A DNA stretch of 64,000 nt from Glaciecola sp964195425 (GCA_964195425.1 CAXMOM010000004.1:62001-126000), one strand, 5' to 3'; counted from the first letter of the stretch, positions 35,813-45,856 are shown. A program made the numbers and translations. The notes: generated by a model not told the origin, from the sequence alone.

Positions 35813-38032
35813 TTAGCTTAACGTTGGGTTGGTGGCGGAGGGTAAATTATCGAGTGAATAACTGATTTCAGTCAGGCCATGGTTCGATAACGCGTACACC
35901 TTATTTGCGGTGGCGATAGTTTGTGGTCTATGCGCGACCATAATAATAGTGGTGTTTAGGGTTTTTAGCTGCCTACATACCTGAGCTTCGGTGGCTAGGT
36001 CTAAATGGCTAGTAGCTTCATCTAGTACTAATAAATCAGGCTGTTGATAGAGCGCTCGGGCTAATAATATTCGTTGTTTTTGGCCACCGCTTAAGCTATC
36101 ACCCATGTCACCAATTAAGGTTTGATATTGCATGGTCATTGCCATAATGTCGGTGTCGATACAGGCAAGTTTGGCGGCTTCAATAACGTGCTCAATATCT
36201 ATTCTTTCGGCAAATTGCGAAATGTTGTCAATAACGCTACCGCTAAGGAGTTGGTCATCTTGCATTACCGCAGCAATACGCTGATATTGTCTGCTTTGTG
36301 GGGAAAAAGGGGCTTTATTGAAGGTGATTTGACCTTTGCTGGGAGAAATAAGCCCCAGCAAACAATGTAGTAAAGAGGTTTTGCCACAGCCACTTGGACC
36401 AACAATGGCGATATGTTCGCCTGAGCATATTTTTATTGATAAGTTGTCAAATAACCATGGTTGATTGTTATGATAACGAAAACCAATATGGCTAAGGTCT
36501 ATGGTGGCACCCCCTTGATGTGCGCTGCGAAGTTTTGTTAATTGCACTTGACCGCTTACTGATAGCAGCTCATCACCATTGTTCGTTACCTCCGGCGCCT
36601 GATGAACAATATCTTCAATTCGCGCTAAGTGAACATTTAAGATTTTATACTCAATCCACATTTCAATAAGACTAATTGATGAGCTTACAAAGCGAGTCTT
36701 ATAGCTCATAAACGCAAACAACATACCTACTGTGAATTCGCTTGCAATAACCAAGGTGGCAGCTACATAAACCACCACTATATTCTCAATTCCAAAAAGA
36801 ACCTTATTACCGATAGAAAAACCAATGTTCCACTGATCTAATTTTATACGCTGATTGATATTGCTAATAAATAGGTTGAGCCATTTTGTTTGTGTGCGTG
36901 CTCCGGTATTGGCTAACTTGATGGTGCGCGCCGCCCGTATCGACTGCATAAAAAAACTTTGTTGTTGGGCATCGCTTTGTAAAATTTGTTGGTTGAGATG
37001 TTTAATAGGATAAAACAATGCCCAGCGGCCAAGGCTATACAAAACCACTATCGCAATAACGATTAAGGCTAACTTTGCCGAATATATAAACATCACCACT
37101 AAGGTAGCCATACTCAGTATACCGTCAATAAGTGCGGTGACTAAACCTTGGGTGAGAGCATCGCGTACTGGTTGCAGTGAACTAAAACGGCTTACGATAT
37201 CGCCCATATGACGGCGCTGAAAGTACGCCAAAGGCAAGCTCAATAAGTGAGCTAATACACTGCTTGAAATATGTAGGTTAAATGCATTTGAAAACCGCAA
37301 TAACACAACTTCACGTAGCCATTGAGTCGCACTTTTAATTAGTAACAACAAGCCAAAACCAAAAGCTAGGACTAATAGCAAAGATTCAGAGGAGATAAGC
37401 AATACTTTATCAACCACAGTTTGCATATAGAATGGCGAAGCAAGGGCAAATATTTGAATGAGTAAGGATAGGCCAATCAAAAAACCAAGCTGGTGTTTGA
37501 CACCTTTTATAGGCTTGGTAAAATCCCATAAAGATAGTGTGTTAGGTTTTCCATTAGATGCAAATGTATGGTTAGGTTTAAGTTCAAGGGCAACGCCGGT
37601 AAAGCTCTTGCTCGCATGTGACCAACTAAGCTTGCGTTCGCCAACTGCAGGATCGCTAATATACACATGGCGTTTAGTCACTTTGGTGAGGACCACAAAA
37701 TGCGAAAAATTCCAGTGTAATATAGCGGGGCTCTGTAGCTGACTAAGTTCGTCTAATTCTAGTTTTAATGCCCGCGAAGATAAGCCTATAGTGTGGGCGT
37801 AGTCTATCAACTGATGCATGCTCAAACCTTGTTGGCTAGCGGGCATAACGGCGCGCAATTGTCTAAGCAATAAGTGTTTGCCAAAAAAGCTGCTAACCAT
37901 GCACAAGCAGGCAAGACCGCATTCACTGGATTCGGCTTGCATCACCAATGCCACCTTACTTCGCCAGGAAAAGCTTAGTTTTGTAAACCAGTGCTTGCTA
38001 GTATGCTCGGCATTGCTTGCACTATCACTCAT
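35813..38032 (-). CDS. Peptidase-containing ABC exporter (C39 domain, leader-cleaving)
   Basis: A 739-residue fusion. An N-terminal C39 cysteine protease (about residues 25-150) has all expected catalytic residues: Q32 and C38 in QAESSECGLAC, H111 in NFSHFVVL and D127 in SDPAVG. A six-helix ABC transmembrane domain (about 170-450) follows, then the ATPase with Walker A GPSGCGKTS, signature LSGGQKQR and Walker B LLVLDEATSHLD. Such exporters cut double-glycine leaders and secrete the core. It overlaps the HlyD-type gene by 4 bases (ATGA), so the two are translationally coupled. The best substrate in the window is the peptide encoded at 29338-29520. Confidence 0.93.
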   Translation of the reverse strand: MSDSASNAEHTSKHWFTKLSFSWRSKVALVMQAESSECGLACLCMVSSFFGKHLLLRQLRAVMPASQQGLSMHQLIDYAHTIGLSSRALKLELDELSQLQSPAILHWNFSHFVVLTKVTKRHVYISDPAVGERKLSWSHASKSFTGVALELKPNHTFASNGKPNTLSLWDFTKPIKGVKHQLGFLIGLSLLIQIFALASPFYMQTVVDKVLLISSESLLLVLAFGFGLLLLIKSATQWLREVVLLRFSNAFNLHISSSVLAHLLSLPLAYFQRRHMGDIVSRFSSLQPVRDALTQGLVTALIDGILSMATLVVMFIYSAKLALIVIAIVVLYSLGRWALFYPIKHLNQQILQSDAQQQSFFMQSIRAARTIKLANTGARTQTKWLNLFISNINQRIKLDQWNIGFSIGNKVLFGIENIVVVYVAATLVIASEFTVGMLFAFMSYKTRFVSSSISLIEMWIEYKILNVHLARIEDIVHQAPEVTNNGDELLSVSGQVQLTKLRSAHQGGATIDLSHIGFRYHNNQPWLFDNLSIKICSGEHIAIVGPSGCGKTSLLHCLLGLISPSKGQITFNKAPFSPQSRQYQRIAAVMQDDQLLSGSVIDNISQFAERIDIEHVIEAAKLACIDTDIMAMTMQYQTLIGDMGDSLSGGQKQRILLARALYQQPDLLVLDEATSHLDLATEAQVCRQLKTLNTTIIMVAHRPQTIATANKVYALSNHGLTEISYSLDNLPSATNPTLS

Positions 38033-39348
38033 ATTGAGGGCTTAATTAAGGGCGTATTGGGTGCAAACACCGGGTCGGCAATATCGAATAAAGGCGCTAA
38101 TAGCCAGCTCAAAATAGTCGTTTCTTGTTTATTGACTGACGCACTTATGGTCATGCCTGAGCGCAGCGATATACTGTCTATACTCGATGCCGGTGGCACA
38201 TAGTCAATATCGATATTAACTAAGTAAAGCGCTTGATTAGCATTAATAGTAAGACCATCAATATCTTGTGGCGCAATCACTTGTTCAGATATATGGGATA
38301 CTACGCCATCAAGGCTGCCAAATTTTTGGTAGGCAAAGCCATCCACTTTTATTTGTACCTGTTGCTCTTTTTGCAAAAATGCAACCTGATGCGATGGAAT
38401 AGCCAGTTGCACAAAATAGCTTGGGGTTGAAGGCGCAATTTGCGTAATGACTTGGTTGAATGAAACACTTTTTCCCGCACCAATTTGTATGTTATCTACA
38501 ACGCCAGTGCTTGGCGCAGTGACGGTAATTTGGGTGTCGTTTATCAGCGCGTCTAGTTGTTGCTGAGTTTGAATATTGAGCAAGTTTATTTCATGCTCAA
38601 TTTGCTGCTGTTGTTGCTTGTTGGTGAGCTGTTGCTCTTCTAAATCATGATGATTGGTTTGTATCGATTGGGCCCGCATAAACAGCTCAAAATCTTGCTG
38701 ATGTAACGACAACAATTGCAATTCACTTTGTTCTAGCGGCACTAACGAAAGCAAACCTTTGGCAACTAAGTTTTTGACCGACTGCCATCTTTGTTGCGCA
38801 ATATTTAGCTGTATTTGTTGGTTAGTTTGGTGATGTTTTATTTTGGCAAGTTGCTCGCCTGTCTGCAAATAGCGTTGCGCGATGCCTTGTAAAGCGAAAA
38901 CTGCGTTGGTGCTATTTTGCTTTAATATAGCCAGCTTATTACTTTGTTCTTGCAAAATAAGTGTGCGTTTAGTTTGTATGCCAGCTTCGCCTAGTGCCTG
39001 GCCTAAGGAACGAGTTATAACCGCAATTGTTTCGCCGGCCTCAACATATGAGCCATTGCCTACCAATACCTGCTTAACAATGCCTGCCGATTCTTGACTG
39101 CGCACTTCTATCTTGGGTGTTTTAGTGTTTACCCAACCAGTCACACTAACCGTTTCGAAGAAGGATTGAGTGCTAATATATGTAACAGCTAACGCAGCAA
39201 GCACGGCGCTTACTAGAGACAAAACTATTTGACTAATTTTTGGCAACATACAGACATTGCCATACTGGTGCATAAAGCTAGCATCTATTGCAGATCGCCT
39301 GAACATAGAGGAACCTTGGTCTATATTTGGAGAAGTATTTTGAGTCAT
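38029..39348 (-). CDS. HlyD-family periplasmic adaptor of the C39 exporter
   Basis: A 439-residue membrane-fusion protein. One N-terminal membrane helix (IVLSLVSAVLAALAVTYIST) is followed by a lipoyl half (VEVRSQESAGIVKQVLVGNGSYVEAGETIAVI-like region), a long Q/L-rich coiled-coil hairpin, the second lipoyl half (ITVTAPSTGVVDNIQIGAGKSV) and a beta-barrel domain. It is the first gene of the exporter operon, with a good RBS (AAAGGAC). An outer-membrane channel must come from elsewhere; tolC at 52701-54110 would be available. Confidence 0.9.
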   Translation of the reverse strand: MTQNTSPNIDQGSSMFRRSAIDASFMHQYGNVCMLPKISQIVLSLVSAVLAALAVTYISTQSFFETVSVTGWVNTKTPKIEVRSQESAGIVKQVLVGNGSYVEAGETIAVITRSLGQALGEAGIQTKRTLILQEQSNKLAILKQNSTNAVFALQGIAQRYLQTGEQLAKIKHHQTNQQIQLNIAQQRWQSVKNLVAKGLLSLVPLEQSELQLLSLHQQDFELFMRAQSIQTNHHDLEEQQLTNKQQQQQIEHEINLLNIQTQQQLDALINDTQITVTAPSTGVVDNIQIGAGKSVSFNQVITQIAPSTPSYFVQLAIPSHQVAFLQKEQQVQIKVDGFAYQKFGSLDGVVSHISEQVIAPQDIDGLTINANQALYLVNIDIDYVPPASSIDSISLRSGMTISASVNKQETTILSWLLAPLFDIADPVFAPNTPLIKPSI

Positions 39349-39509
39349 TAAAGTCCTTTAAATAATCTATTTGGTAAAATGAACATACAATTCACTTTCC
39401 TGTTGTTGATTGCCATATAAGCTAAAATACAAGTAGGCAAATGGCTGTCAAAGATAGGACAAACGCGCGTTGTTTTTTTACATTGACTTAAATTGTCCGA
39501 ATTTTATGG

Positions 39510-39562
39510 CTGAACATTTAGGCAGGTTTGGTGTTTTTGACTGAACATCAGCGCGGGTTTTG
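39510..39562 (-). repeat. Two imperfect direct repeats (CTGAACAT units) upstream of the HlyD gene
   Basis: CTGAACAT occurs at 39510-39517 and 39541-39548, exactly 31 bases apart (about three helical turns), and each copy is followed by a similar G-rich tail (GCAGGTTTGG and GCGGGTTTTG). About 16 of 22 bases agree. The spacing on one DNA face suggests an operator for a dimeric or cooperative regulator, about 165-200 bases before the HlyD start. Confidence 0.4.
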
Positions 39563-39615
39563 ACGTTCTTGGGAGTAATTGCATCAAATATGTAAATGTG
39601 AAAAGCTGCGTACAT

Positions 39616-39649
39616 AAAAAAAGCTGGCGAATAAGTAAGCGCCAGCTTT
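39616..39649 (-). terminator. Terminator of the amidohydrolase gene
   Basis: AAGCTGGCG and CGCCAGCTT pair around a 10-base loop, with a run of seven A on the plus strand giving a T-tract on the minus strand, about 60 bases past the stop. Confidence 0.85.
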
Positions 39650-39706
39650 CAAGATTTTGTAGCATCGCTACTGCATAGTTTTACCTATCGCAGTAAACGT
39701 TTTTTA

Positions 39707-42700
39707 CTAATGTACCCAATGGAAGCGTTCAGATTTCTCTTCCATCCTAGTAGCGGTATGCTCGGGCATAAATAATTGATTATTGTTTTCAAAGAAGAAC
39801 AAGTTACGTTCTTTTTTGCTGCCGACTTGATTCATTGTCGCACTTTCAAACACGCGGCCATTAAGGACGGTATGGCTTACGTATTCACTTTTTCTAATAT
39901 CGGACAGTACATCACCTTCTATAATGGCCATGTCGGCTAGTTTACCCACTTCAATACTGCCAATGTCGTGATCCATGCCTAAGTGGGTCGCGCCGTCTAT
40001 GGTAGCGCCGCGGATTGCTTCAAATGGGGTGAAACCGCCTTGTGCCATAATCCACATTTCCCAATGCGCTGCTAAGCCTTCGCGCTGTCCGTGAGCACCA
40101 ATCATGACGCGTACGCCTTCGTCGCGCAGGACTTTGGCATATTTAGCAACTTCTATGTGGTTGTAATAATTTTCGGGGCTTGTTGGGCGGCGTATAGCGC
40201 GTCGATCAACCAAAAATGATGGGGTGTAGCGCATTAAGCGTTCGTTTTTCCACACTTCTGTTTTGTCGTAAAAATATTCCTCACCCATCATGCCGCCATA
40301 GGCAACTACGAACGTAGGGGTGTAACCAAACTGGGTGGCTTTCCAAAGTTGGGTTAAATCGTTGTATCCGCGCGCAATAGGAATATTGTGCTCAAGACCA
40401 GTATGACCATCAACTAACATACTGATGTTTTGTTGGAATTTACCACCGCCTTCTGGCACTACCATCATGCTTAGTTTGTCGGCGGCGACTAATACTTGCT
40501 GACGTTGGTCTCTGCGGGGTTGATTATAGCTTTTCACGGAAATAGCGCCAATGTCGCGCAGACGTTCCACATGAAAATAAGCGTCGTCATAGTCGTTAAT
40601 TATGGCCTTAAACCCTAGGGCTTCAGCGCCATATAAAATAGTACCGGTTGAATATATACGCGGAGCAACACGTAAGCCTGCGCGCTGCATTTCTGCTGCA
40701 GCCATTATTTCGCTTGTATTGTTTGAAGGGTCATGGATAGTCGTTACGCCAAAGGATACGCTAGAATATTGGCTCCAGTTTTGTTCTGGTATTATTTGAG
40801 CAGTACCTTGCGAGCCATGAGCGTGTGCATCTATTAATCCTGGAATAACCGTTTTGCCGGTAGCATCAATCTGCAAGGCATCTTCTGGAATGCTAACATC
40901 GCCCTTTTTACCTACTGCAGTAATGCGGTTACCTTTAATTAATATTACCGAGTCCTCAATGATTTCTTGCTGATTGTTTGCATCCCGCATGGTGACCAGT
41001 TTACCGCCTACAATTGCCGTAACCGTATTAGGATTGTCGGTCTTTTGGGTAAAACTTACGTTTATGCCTGTGTCGACTGGCTCGGGCATATCTTCAGTAT
41101 TCGCACCGGCAATAAAATCGAAGGCTTCATTAAGGCTTCGTTCATAGTAGGTTGCTGCATGCGACCAGCCTACTGTCGAGTTGTCATTGCGCCAGGTCAT
41201 GTAGTTGCCCGCATGAGCCGACAGTTGCTTAACTGGTAAAGCCTTCATATCAGGCGCTAAGGCAAAGGTTTTACCATTAGTTTGAAAAGGAGCCACGTAG
41301 GTTTTGAACTGATGCACAAAAGCAATCCATTTACCGTTGGGAGACAAGCGGTATTCACTGACTTTGTCGCCGCCGTTTAAATGTACTTGTTTGTCTTTAC
41401 CATTTAAATCAACACTCGAAAAACGTGTTTCACGATACGAATCAAATTTGTTTTCTGTAAAATAAACACGCTTGTTGTCACCGCTAAAGTGAGGTTCAAA
41501 GCCGCTTTTAACTAAGCGCTCAGTAGTTTTTTCGTCCAACTTAAGCACATATATGCCGGGATCATTTGAATATTTTGGGTTAAGCAAATAGCCGCCGGTA
41601 ATTTTACGATACGCAATCATTTCACCGTCGGTAGAAAAGCTAGGCTCTATATAATGACCAGCGCTTATGCTTACTACTTTGCCTTTGCCACCGCGGGCAG
41701 ACACTACTCTTATAGCGCCTAAGGTTTGGTCGTTCCATGTGGTATAAACAATACGCTTGCCATCGCTTGAATAGCGTGGGTAATATTCATCGTGCTCGTC
41801 TTGCTTAGTTAGGCGTTTAACTTTTCCTGACTTTATATTGTGCAAATGCAGCTTGCCTAGTGCTTGAAATAAAACTGACTTACCATCGGGAGATTTTTGT
41901 GCCCAACGTACCGCTTTCACATCAAATTCTTGTGGGGCTACATCTACTTTAAAGCGCAATGCATCAGCGTAACTTAAGGTGGTTTCTACTTCTACATTAA
42001 GTGTCGTTAAGTCTTTGCTTTTCACATTTAATGAATGAAATTTACCGCCTGTCCAAAATACGATGTTTTCTGAGTTTGGCGTCCAGTCGAAATAGGCAAA
42101 ATAGCCTTCAGATCCGAAGCCTGCTTGCATATCGCGCTCTAGGTCAAAAAACAGAGGTTCTTCAAGACCAGTCGCAATATCTTTTAAGAATAAAACGGTT
42201 TTGTTTTTTACACGTCTAACAAACGCTACATGCTTACCGTCGGGTGATGGAGTGGGCACAACGGCGCCGCCGGTGCCGGAAATATAGCGCTCTTCTTTAC
42301 CAGTCTCGCGGTCGTAGCGGGTAATTGCAAAAATAGCTTTAAGCGGATCGCGGTTATATTCGAATCTAGAGCCTGCGCTTACATCATGGGTATAGTAAAT
42401 GTATTGTCCATCTGGCGAAAACGCAGGGTCGGCTATATTTTGCTGTTCTACTTTACCGTTTTCACGTTCTTTAATAGCAATGCCTGTGCCGCCGGTGTGA
42501 TGATACAGCCATATTTCACCCGCAGGTATTGAGCGAGACGACATGATGCCTTTTGTTACGACTAAATACTGCGAGTCAGGACTCCACTTTGGAGCATGAA
42601 TAAGATTGTTTTTCTCTTTGGTAACCTGTTTAAGGTTTTCACCGTTGATGTCCATTATCCATGCATTTGACAAACCGTCTCGGTCTGATACAAACGCTAC

Positions 42701-43078
42701 TTTTGTGCCGTCGGGGCTAATAGCAGGATGAATGTTCCAGGCAAAGTCTTGAGTAAGGGCGGTCGCTTTACCGCCTTTTGCGCTCACAATAAAAATATCA
42801 CCCAACATGTCAAAAACCATATTTTTGCCATCGGGTGAGATGTCTAAGCTCGACCATGTTGTTTCGTTGGTTGTTATGTTGACCTGCTTCAAATCCATCG
42901 GCGGCGATAATACATCCCATTCTTTTAATGGGTTTTTTACGACGGCCTCTTCTGACTCTGCTTCATCTGACGGTGATTGAGTATAAGGGGATGCGTATAA
43001 AGTAGTGCTGGCTAAGCACGATAACAAGCCAAAGCTTAAGGCTATTGCTAGCGAATTAAGGGATTGTCGTTTATTCAT
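39707..43078 (-). CDS. Secreted amidohydrolase with N-terminal TolB-like beta-propeller
   Basis: A 1123-residue periplasmic or surface enzyme. A signal peptide (about 1-29, ending LYASP) is followed by repeated WD40-like PD40 blades (ISPDGKNMVF, FSPDGQYIYY, PSPDGKHVAF, YSSDGKRIVY, FSTDGEMIAY) up to about residue 650. The C-terminal amidohydrolase domain (about 700-1085) has GKTVIPGLIDAHAHG (HxH metal site), then TIHDPS, LEHNIP, IGAHGQREG and the closing KLADMAIIEGDVLSDI. The architecture is common in Alteromonadales and Xanthomonadales and is usually described as a predicted imidazolonepropionase-like or peptidase-like hydrolase; the substrate is unknown. Confidence 0.88.
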   Translation of the reverse strand: MNKRQSLNSLAIALSFGLLSCLASTTLYASPYTQSPSDEAESEEAVVKNPLKEWDVLSPPMDLKQVNITTNETTWSSLDISPDGKNMVFDMLGDIFIVSAKGGKATALTQDFAWNIHPAISPDGTKVAFVSDRDGLSNAWIMDINGENLKQVTKEKNNLIHAPKWSPDSQYLVVTKGIMSSRSIPAGEIWLYHHTGGTGIAIKERENGKVEQQNIADPAFSPDGQYIYYTHDVSAGSRFEYNRDPLKAIFAITRYDRETGKEERYISGTGGAVVPTPSPDGKHVAFVRRVKNKTVLFLKDIATGLEEPLFFDLERDMQAGFGSEGYFAYFDWTPNSENIVFWTGGKFHSLNVKSKDLTTLNVEVETTLSYADALRFKVDVAPQEFDVKAVRWAQKSPDGKSVLFQALGKLHLHNIKSGKVKRLTKQDEHDEYYPRYSSDGKRIVYTTWNDQTLGAIRVVSARGGKGKVVSISAGHYIEPSFSTDGEMIAYRKITGGYLLNPKYSNDPGIYVLKLDEKTTERLVKSGFEPHFSGDNKRVYFTENKFDSYRETRFSSVDLNGKDKQVHLNGGDKVSEYRLSPNGKWIAFVHQFKTYVAPFQTNGKTFALAPDMKALPVKQLSAHAGNYMTWRNDNSTVGWSHAATYYERSLNEAFDFIAGANTEDMPEPVDTGINVSFTQKTDNPNTVTAIVGGKLVTMRDANNQQEIIEDSVILIKGNRITAVGKKGDVSIPEDALQIDATGKTVIPGLIDAHAHGSQGTAQIIPEQNWSQYSSVSFGVTTIHDPSNNTSEIMAAAEMQRAGLRVAPRIYSTGTILYGAEALGFKAIINDYDDAYFHVERLRDIGAISVKSYNQPRRDQRQQVLVAADKLSMMVVPEGGGKFQQNISMLVDGHTGLEHNIPIARGYNDLTQLWKATQFGYTPTFVVAYGGMMGEEYFYDKTEVWKNERLMRYTPSFLVDRRAIRRPTSPENYYNHIEVAKYAKVLRDEGVRVMIGAHGQREGLAAHWEMWIMAQGGFTPFEAIRGATIDGATHLGMDHDIGSIEVGKLADMAIIEGDVLSDIRKSEYVSHTVLNGRVFESATMNQVGSKKERNLFFFENNNQLFMPEHTATRMEEKSERFHWVH

Positions 43079-43216
43079 GAATTTAAGATTCTTATTATGA
43101 TTATTATAGTTAGATAACCATAATTGTAACGAGCAAAATTGGCAAGCCCTAGAGGCAGATTAGGTAGTTTTGAAAGAATATTTAGATATGGGTAGGATAA
43201 ACTGACTAACTAACAT

Positions 43217-44179
43217 TCATCGCGACATGCTGGCTAGGTCAAACCGCCTATTTTGCAGTGAAAAAATAGTCGATTCAGCTACTTTACCTAAAGAAAGTTG
43301 AGCTGGGCCGGTGGGCTCAAGTAACACGAAGTCCTTGCCTTGATGGCGTAGGGTCATTTCGTCATTATTGCTGCGCATATCAATGGCGAGCAAAGCGTGC
43401 TCTGGTAGGTATACCATTTGAACGTCTAAGCGCGCATTGTAAGCCTTTAGCAAAGCCGCCATTAAGGTTGACTTACTGTCGCAGTCACCTTGATTTTGCA
43501 ATAGTAGGTCACGCGGCGAGACAAAGCCTGCACCGTTGGATGAAAGCCTGTCTTCAAGTCGGTTATAAGGAATAGACTGAATCCAGCCCAAAGCAATAGT
43601 AATAAACTCTCGTGAGTTGAGCGGGTTTGTTTGTAACTCCTTGATTGCTTCCACAACACTGATTAAGCTGCTGCTACTGTTAGTGGTATATTTTGCATGA
43701 TCATGACGAATACCTGAAGTGCCAGTCGCAGAATTGTACTTTACAAAGTAATTGTCTGCCCAGTAGTCATCTTGTGCTTTGTCGTGCGATAACTTCAGTT
43801 TATCTAGTACTTTTTGAGCTTGCTCAGGCTCGCGGCTGCTTACATTAAACGACAATCCACTATGATTTTTACTGACCTTGATTTTGGCGGTTTTTGGGTC
43901 GATATTTTTAGCCGTTTCCATCACCTTCATATACACATTGTCTTGGAATATTTTCGGGCTATAAGCGGGCGGAGAAGGCGGCATTGCATAAAGCGTGGTT
44001 GTTTCTATTGCGAACGATAGTGTGTATTCGGCATCTTGGTGTTTCCAAGTATATGTAAACTCAGTATTAAGACCACGGTTAGCTTTATTGAACTTAGTTT
44101 GTTGTGCATATGTGGGCACTGATGCGGTGGTTATGGCAATAAAGAACAGGCTTATAATAAAAGGGGTTCTAGACAACAT
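43217..44179 (-). CDS. Exported transglutaminase-like cysteine protein
   Basis: A 320-residue protein with a signal peptide (FIISLFFIAITTASVPTYA). The C-terminal half has a transglutaminase-like triad: Cys in NQGDCDSKSTLMAALL, His in PEHALLAID and an acidic residue in LLEPTGP. The N-terminal half is beta-rich without a recognised domain. The start is put at the ATG at 44179 (RBS AAGGTG upstream) because a longer frame to 44266 would bury the signal peptide. Bacterial members act as proteases or peptide ligases, or only as binding folds; the role is unknown. Confidence 0.72.
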   Translation of the reverse strand: MLSRTPFIISLFFIAITTASVPTYAQQTKFNKANRGLNTEFTYTWKHQDAEYTLSFAIETTTLYAMPPSPPAYSPKIFQDNVYMKVMETAKNIDPKTAKIKVSKNHSGLSFNVSSREPEQAQKVLDKLKLSHDKAQDDYWADNYFVKYNSATGTSGIRHDHAKYTTNSSSSLISVVEAIKELQTNPLNSREFITIALGWIQSIPYNRLEDRLSSNGAGFVSPRDLLLQNQGDCDSKSTLMAALLKAYNARLDVQMVYLPEHALLAIDMRSNNDEMTLRHQGKDFVLLEPTGPAQLSLGKVAESTIFSLQNRRFDLASMSR

Positions 44180-44421
44180 AACTGAGCACCTTACTCGGAA
44201 AGAATGTATATATTTTTCAGATAACAAAAAGCATAAGCCAAATAAGAAGTGTTGAATGTTCTGCATAATGGAAAAAGCTCTGCTTTAAGCGCTTATCAAC
44301 AAGCGACATACAATAAGTAATGATTAGTTAACGGCAACAGGTGGGTATTTGTTTACCTGTTTATTGGTGCGCATTAGCTAGTTAGCAAATAGCACGTTTA
44401 CATCCGTCTATTGGTAAGGTC

Positions 44422-45807
44422 TTATCCGCCAAACCAGTTCAGTTTTTTATGCAAACTCACCACACCACCTACAATAATAAGAGTTGGTGGTTTAAGGGCA
44501 GCCGTAGCAGGATTATTAACAATATCTGCAAGTGTGCCAGTAATCACTTTTTGGTCGGTGCGGGTGGCGCTTTGAATCAAAGCAATTGGCGTATTGCTAG
44601 GCATGCCATGGGTAATAAGTTTTTCACATATAATGGGCAAACCGGTAAGGCCCATGTAAAACACTAAAGTATGATTAGGCTTTACCAGCGAGGGCCAATC
44701 TAAATCAATGGTGTTGTTGCGTAAATGCCCTGTGGTAAAAGTTACAGATTGTGCATGGTCGCGGTGAGTTAAGGGGATACCAGCGTAGCTTGCTGCGCCA
44801 GTTGCTGCGGTAATACCCGGTACAACTTGAAACTCGATGCCTTGGTCAATTAAGGTTTCTATTTCTTCGCCGCCTCTGCCAAATACGAAAGGGTCACCCC
44901 CTTTTAGCCTGACTACTCTATTGCCTTTTTTAGCCAAATCAGCAAGCAATTTATTGATATCTTGCTGAGGTATAGTGTGATTACTCTGTTCTTTGCCGAC
45001 ATAAATTTTTTCAGCGTCGCGACGTACCAACTCTAATATATCAGGAGACACCAACCGGTCATAAACAACAACATCGGCTTTTTGCATTAAGCGCAGAGCT
45101 CTAAACGTGAGTAAGTCAGGATCACCTGGCCCAGCGCCAACTAGATAGACTTGACCTGCCGGTTTATCGCCACTGGCGTATTTTTCAAGGGCCGTGTTTA
45201 GCTGCTGTTCGGCTTGTTCATTGTTGCCTTGTAATACATTTTCGCCAATATCACCGTCAAGTACATCTTCCCAAAAATAGCGTCTGTCAGTCACGCTAGC
45301 TAGGGAGGTTTTGACTTTAGTTCTAAACTTTTCTGAAAAAGTACCCAGTCGTTTAATATTATGAGGGATGACCGATTCTAGTTTTTGACGAATATAACGC
45401 AACAATACCGGTGCCACGCCACCACTGGACATAGCAATAATAATAGGAGAGCGGTCAACAATTGAAGGCGTAATGAATTTACATAGAGGTGTATTGTCGA
45501 CTACATTTACCAATATGCTTTGAGCGTGTGCTTGATCATGTATTATCTGGTTAGTATTTTCGTTGTCAGTGGCCACAAACACCATTTGTTTGTTGGCCAA
45601 ATCGCTTTGTTCATATTCACGTCTAATGAGCGTGATGTTTTCTGATTTTGCTAACTTTTCAACTGTATCGCTCACCCAAGGAGAAACAATCGTTATTTTT
45701 GCGGGTGTTTTTAATAATAGTTCACATTTACGAGCGGCCACTTCTCCTGCACCAACAACTAAGCAGTGAATATGTTGTGCATCAACAAAAATTGGGAAAT
45801 ACTTCAT
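44422..45807 (-). CDS. cysG: Siroheme synthase CysG (trifunctional)
   Basis: A 461-residue enzyme (E. coli 457) that makes siroheme for sulfite and nitrite reductases. The N-terminal Met1p/CysG-B part carries NAD binding (CLVVGAGEVAARKCELLL) and the dehydrogenase/ferrochelatase site; the C-terminal part is the SAM uroporphyrinogen-III methyltransferase with VYLVGAGPGDPDLLTFRAL, VVYDRLVSPDIL, RLKGGDPFVFGRGGEE and PGITAATGAASYAGIPLTHRD. GAGAGG lies close before the ATG. It is a single gene, with no cysI/cysH next to it in the window. Confidence 0.96.
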   Translation of the reverse strand: MKYFPIFVDAQHIHCLVVGAGEVAARKCELLLKTPAKITIVSPWVSDTVEKLAKSENITLIRREYEQSDLANKQMVFVATDNENTNQIIHDQAHAQSILVNVVDNTPLCKFITPSIVDRSPIIIAMSSGGVAPVLLRYIRQKLESVIPHNIKRLGTFSEKFRTKVKTSLASVTDRRYFWEDVLDGDIGENVLQGNNEQAEQQLNTALEKYASGDKPAGQVYLVGAGPGDPDLLTFRALRLMQKADVVVYDRLVSPDILELVRRDAEKIYVGKEQSNHTIPQQDINKLLADLAKKGNRVVRLKGGDPFVFGRGGEEIETLIDQGIEFQVVPGITAATGAASYAGIPLTHRDHAQSVTFTTGHLRNNTIDLDWPSLVKPNHTLVFYMGLTGLPIICEKLITHGMPSNTPIALIQSATRTDQKVITGTLADIVNNPATAALKPPTLIIVGGVVSLHKKLNWFGG

Positions 45808-45856
45808 ATGGCCTCTCTATTAGATCGCAGTGAAGTGTGCCATAAAGTAAAAACAA

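Larger units (their letters stand above)
39349..39706 (-). other. Upstream region of the exporter operon
   Basis: About 360 bases between the exporter operon and the amidohydrolase gene. It holds the direct repeats at 39510-39548 and the amidohydrolase terminator at 39616-39649. No gene is seen. Confidence 0.5.
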
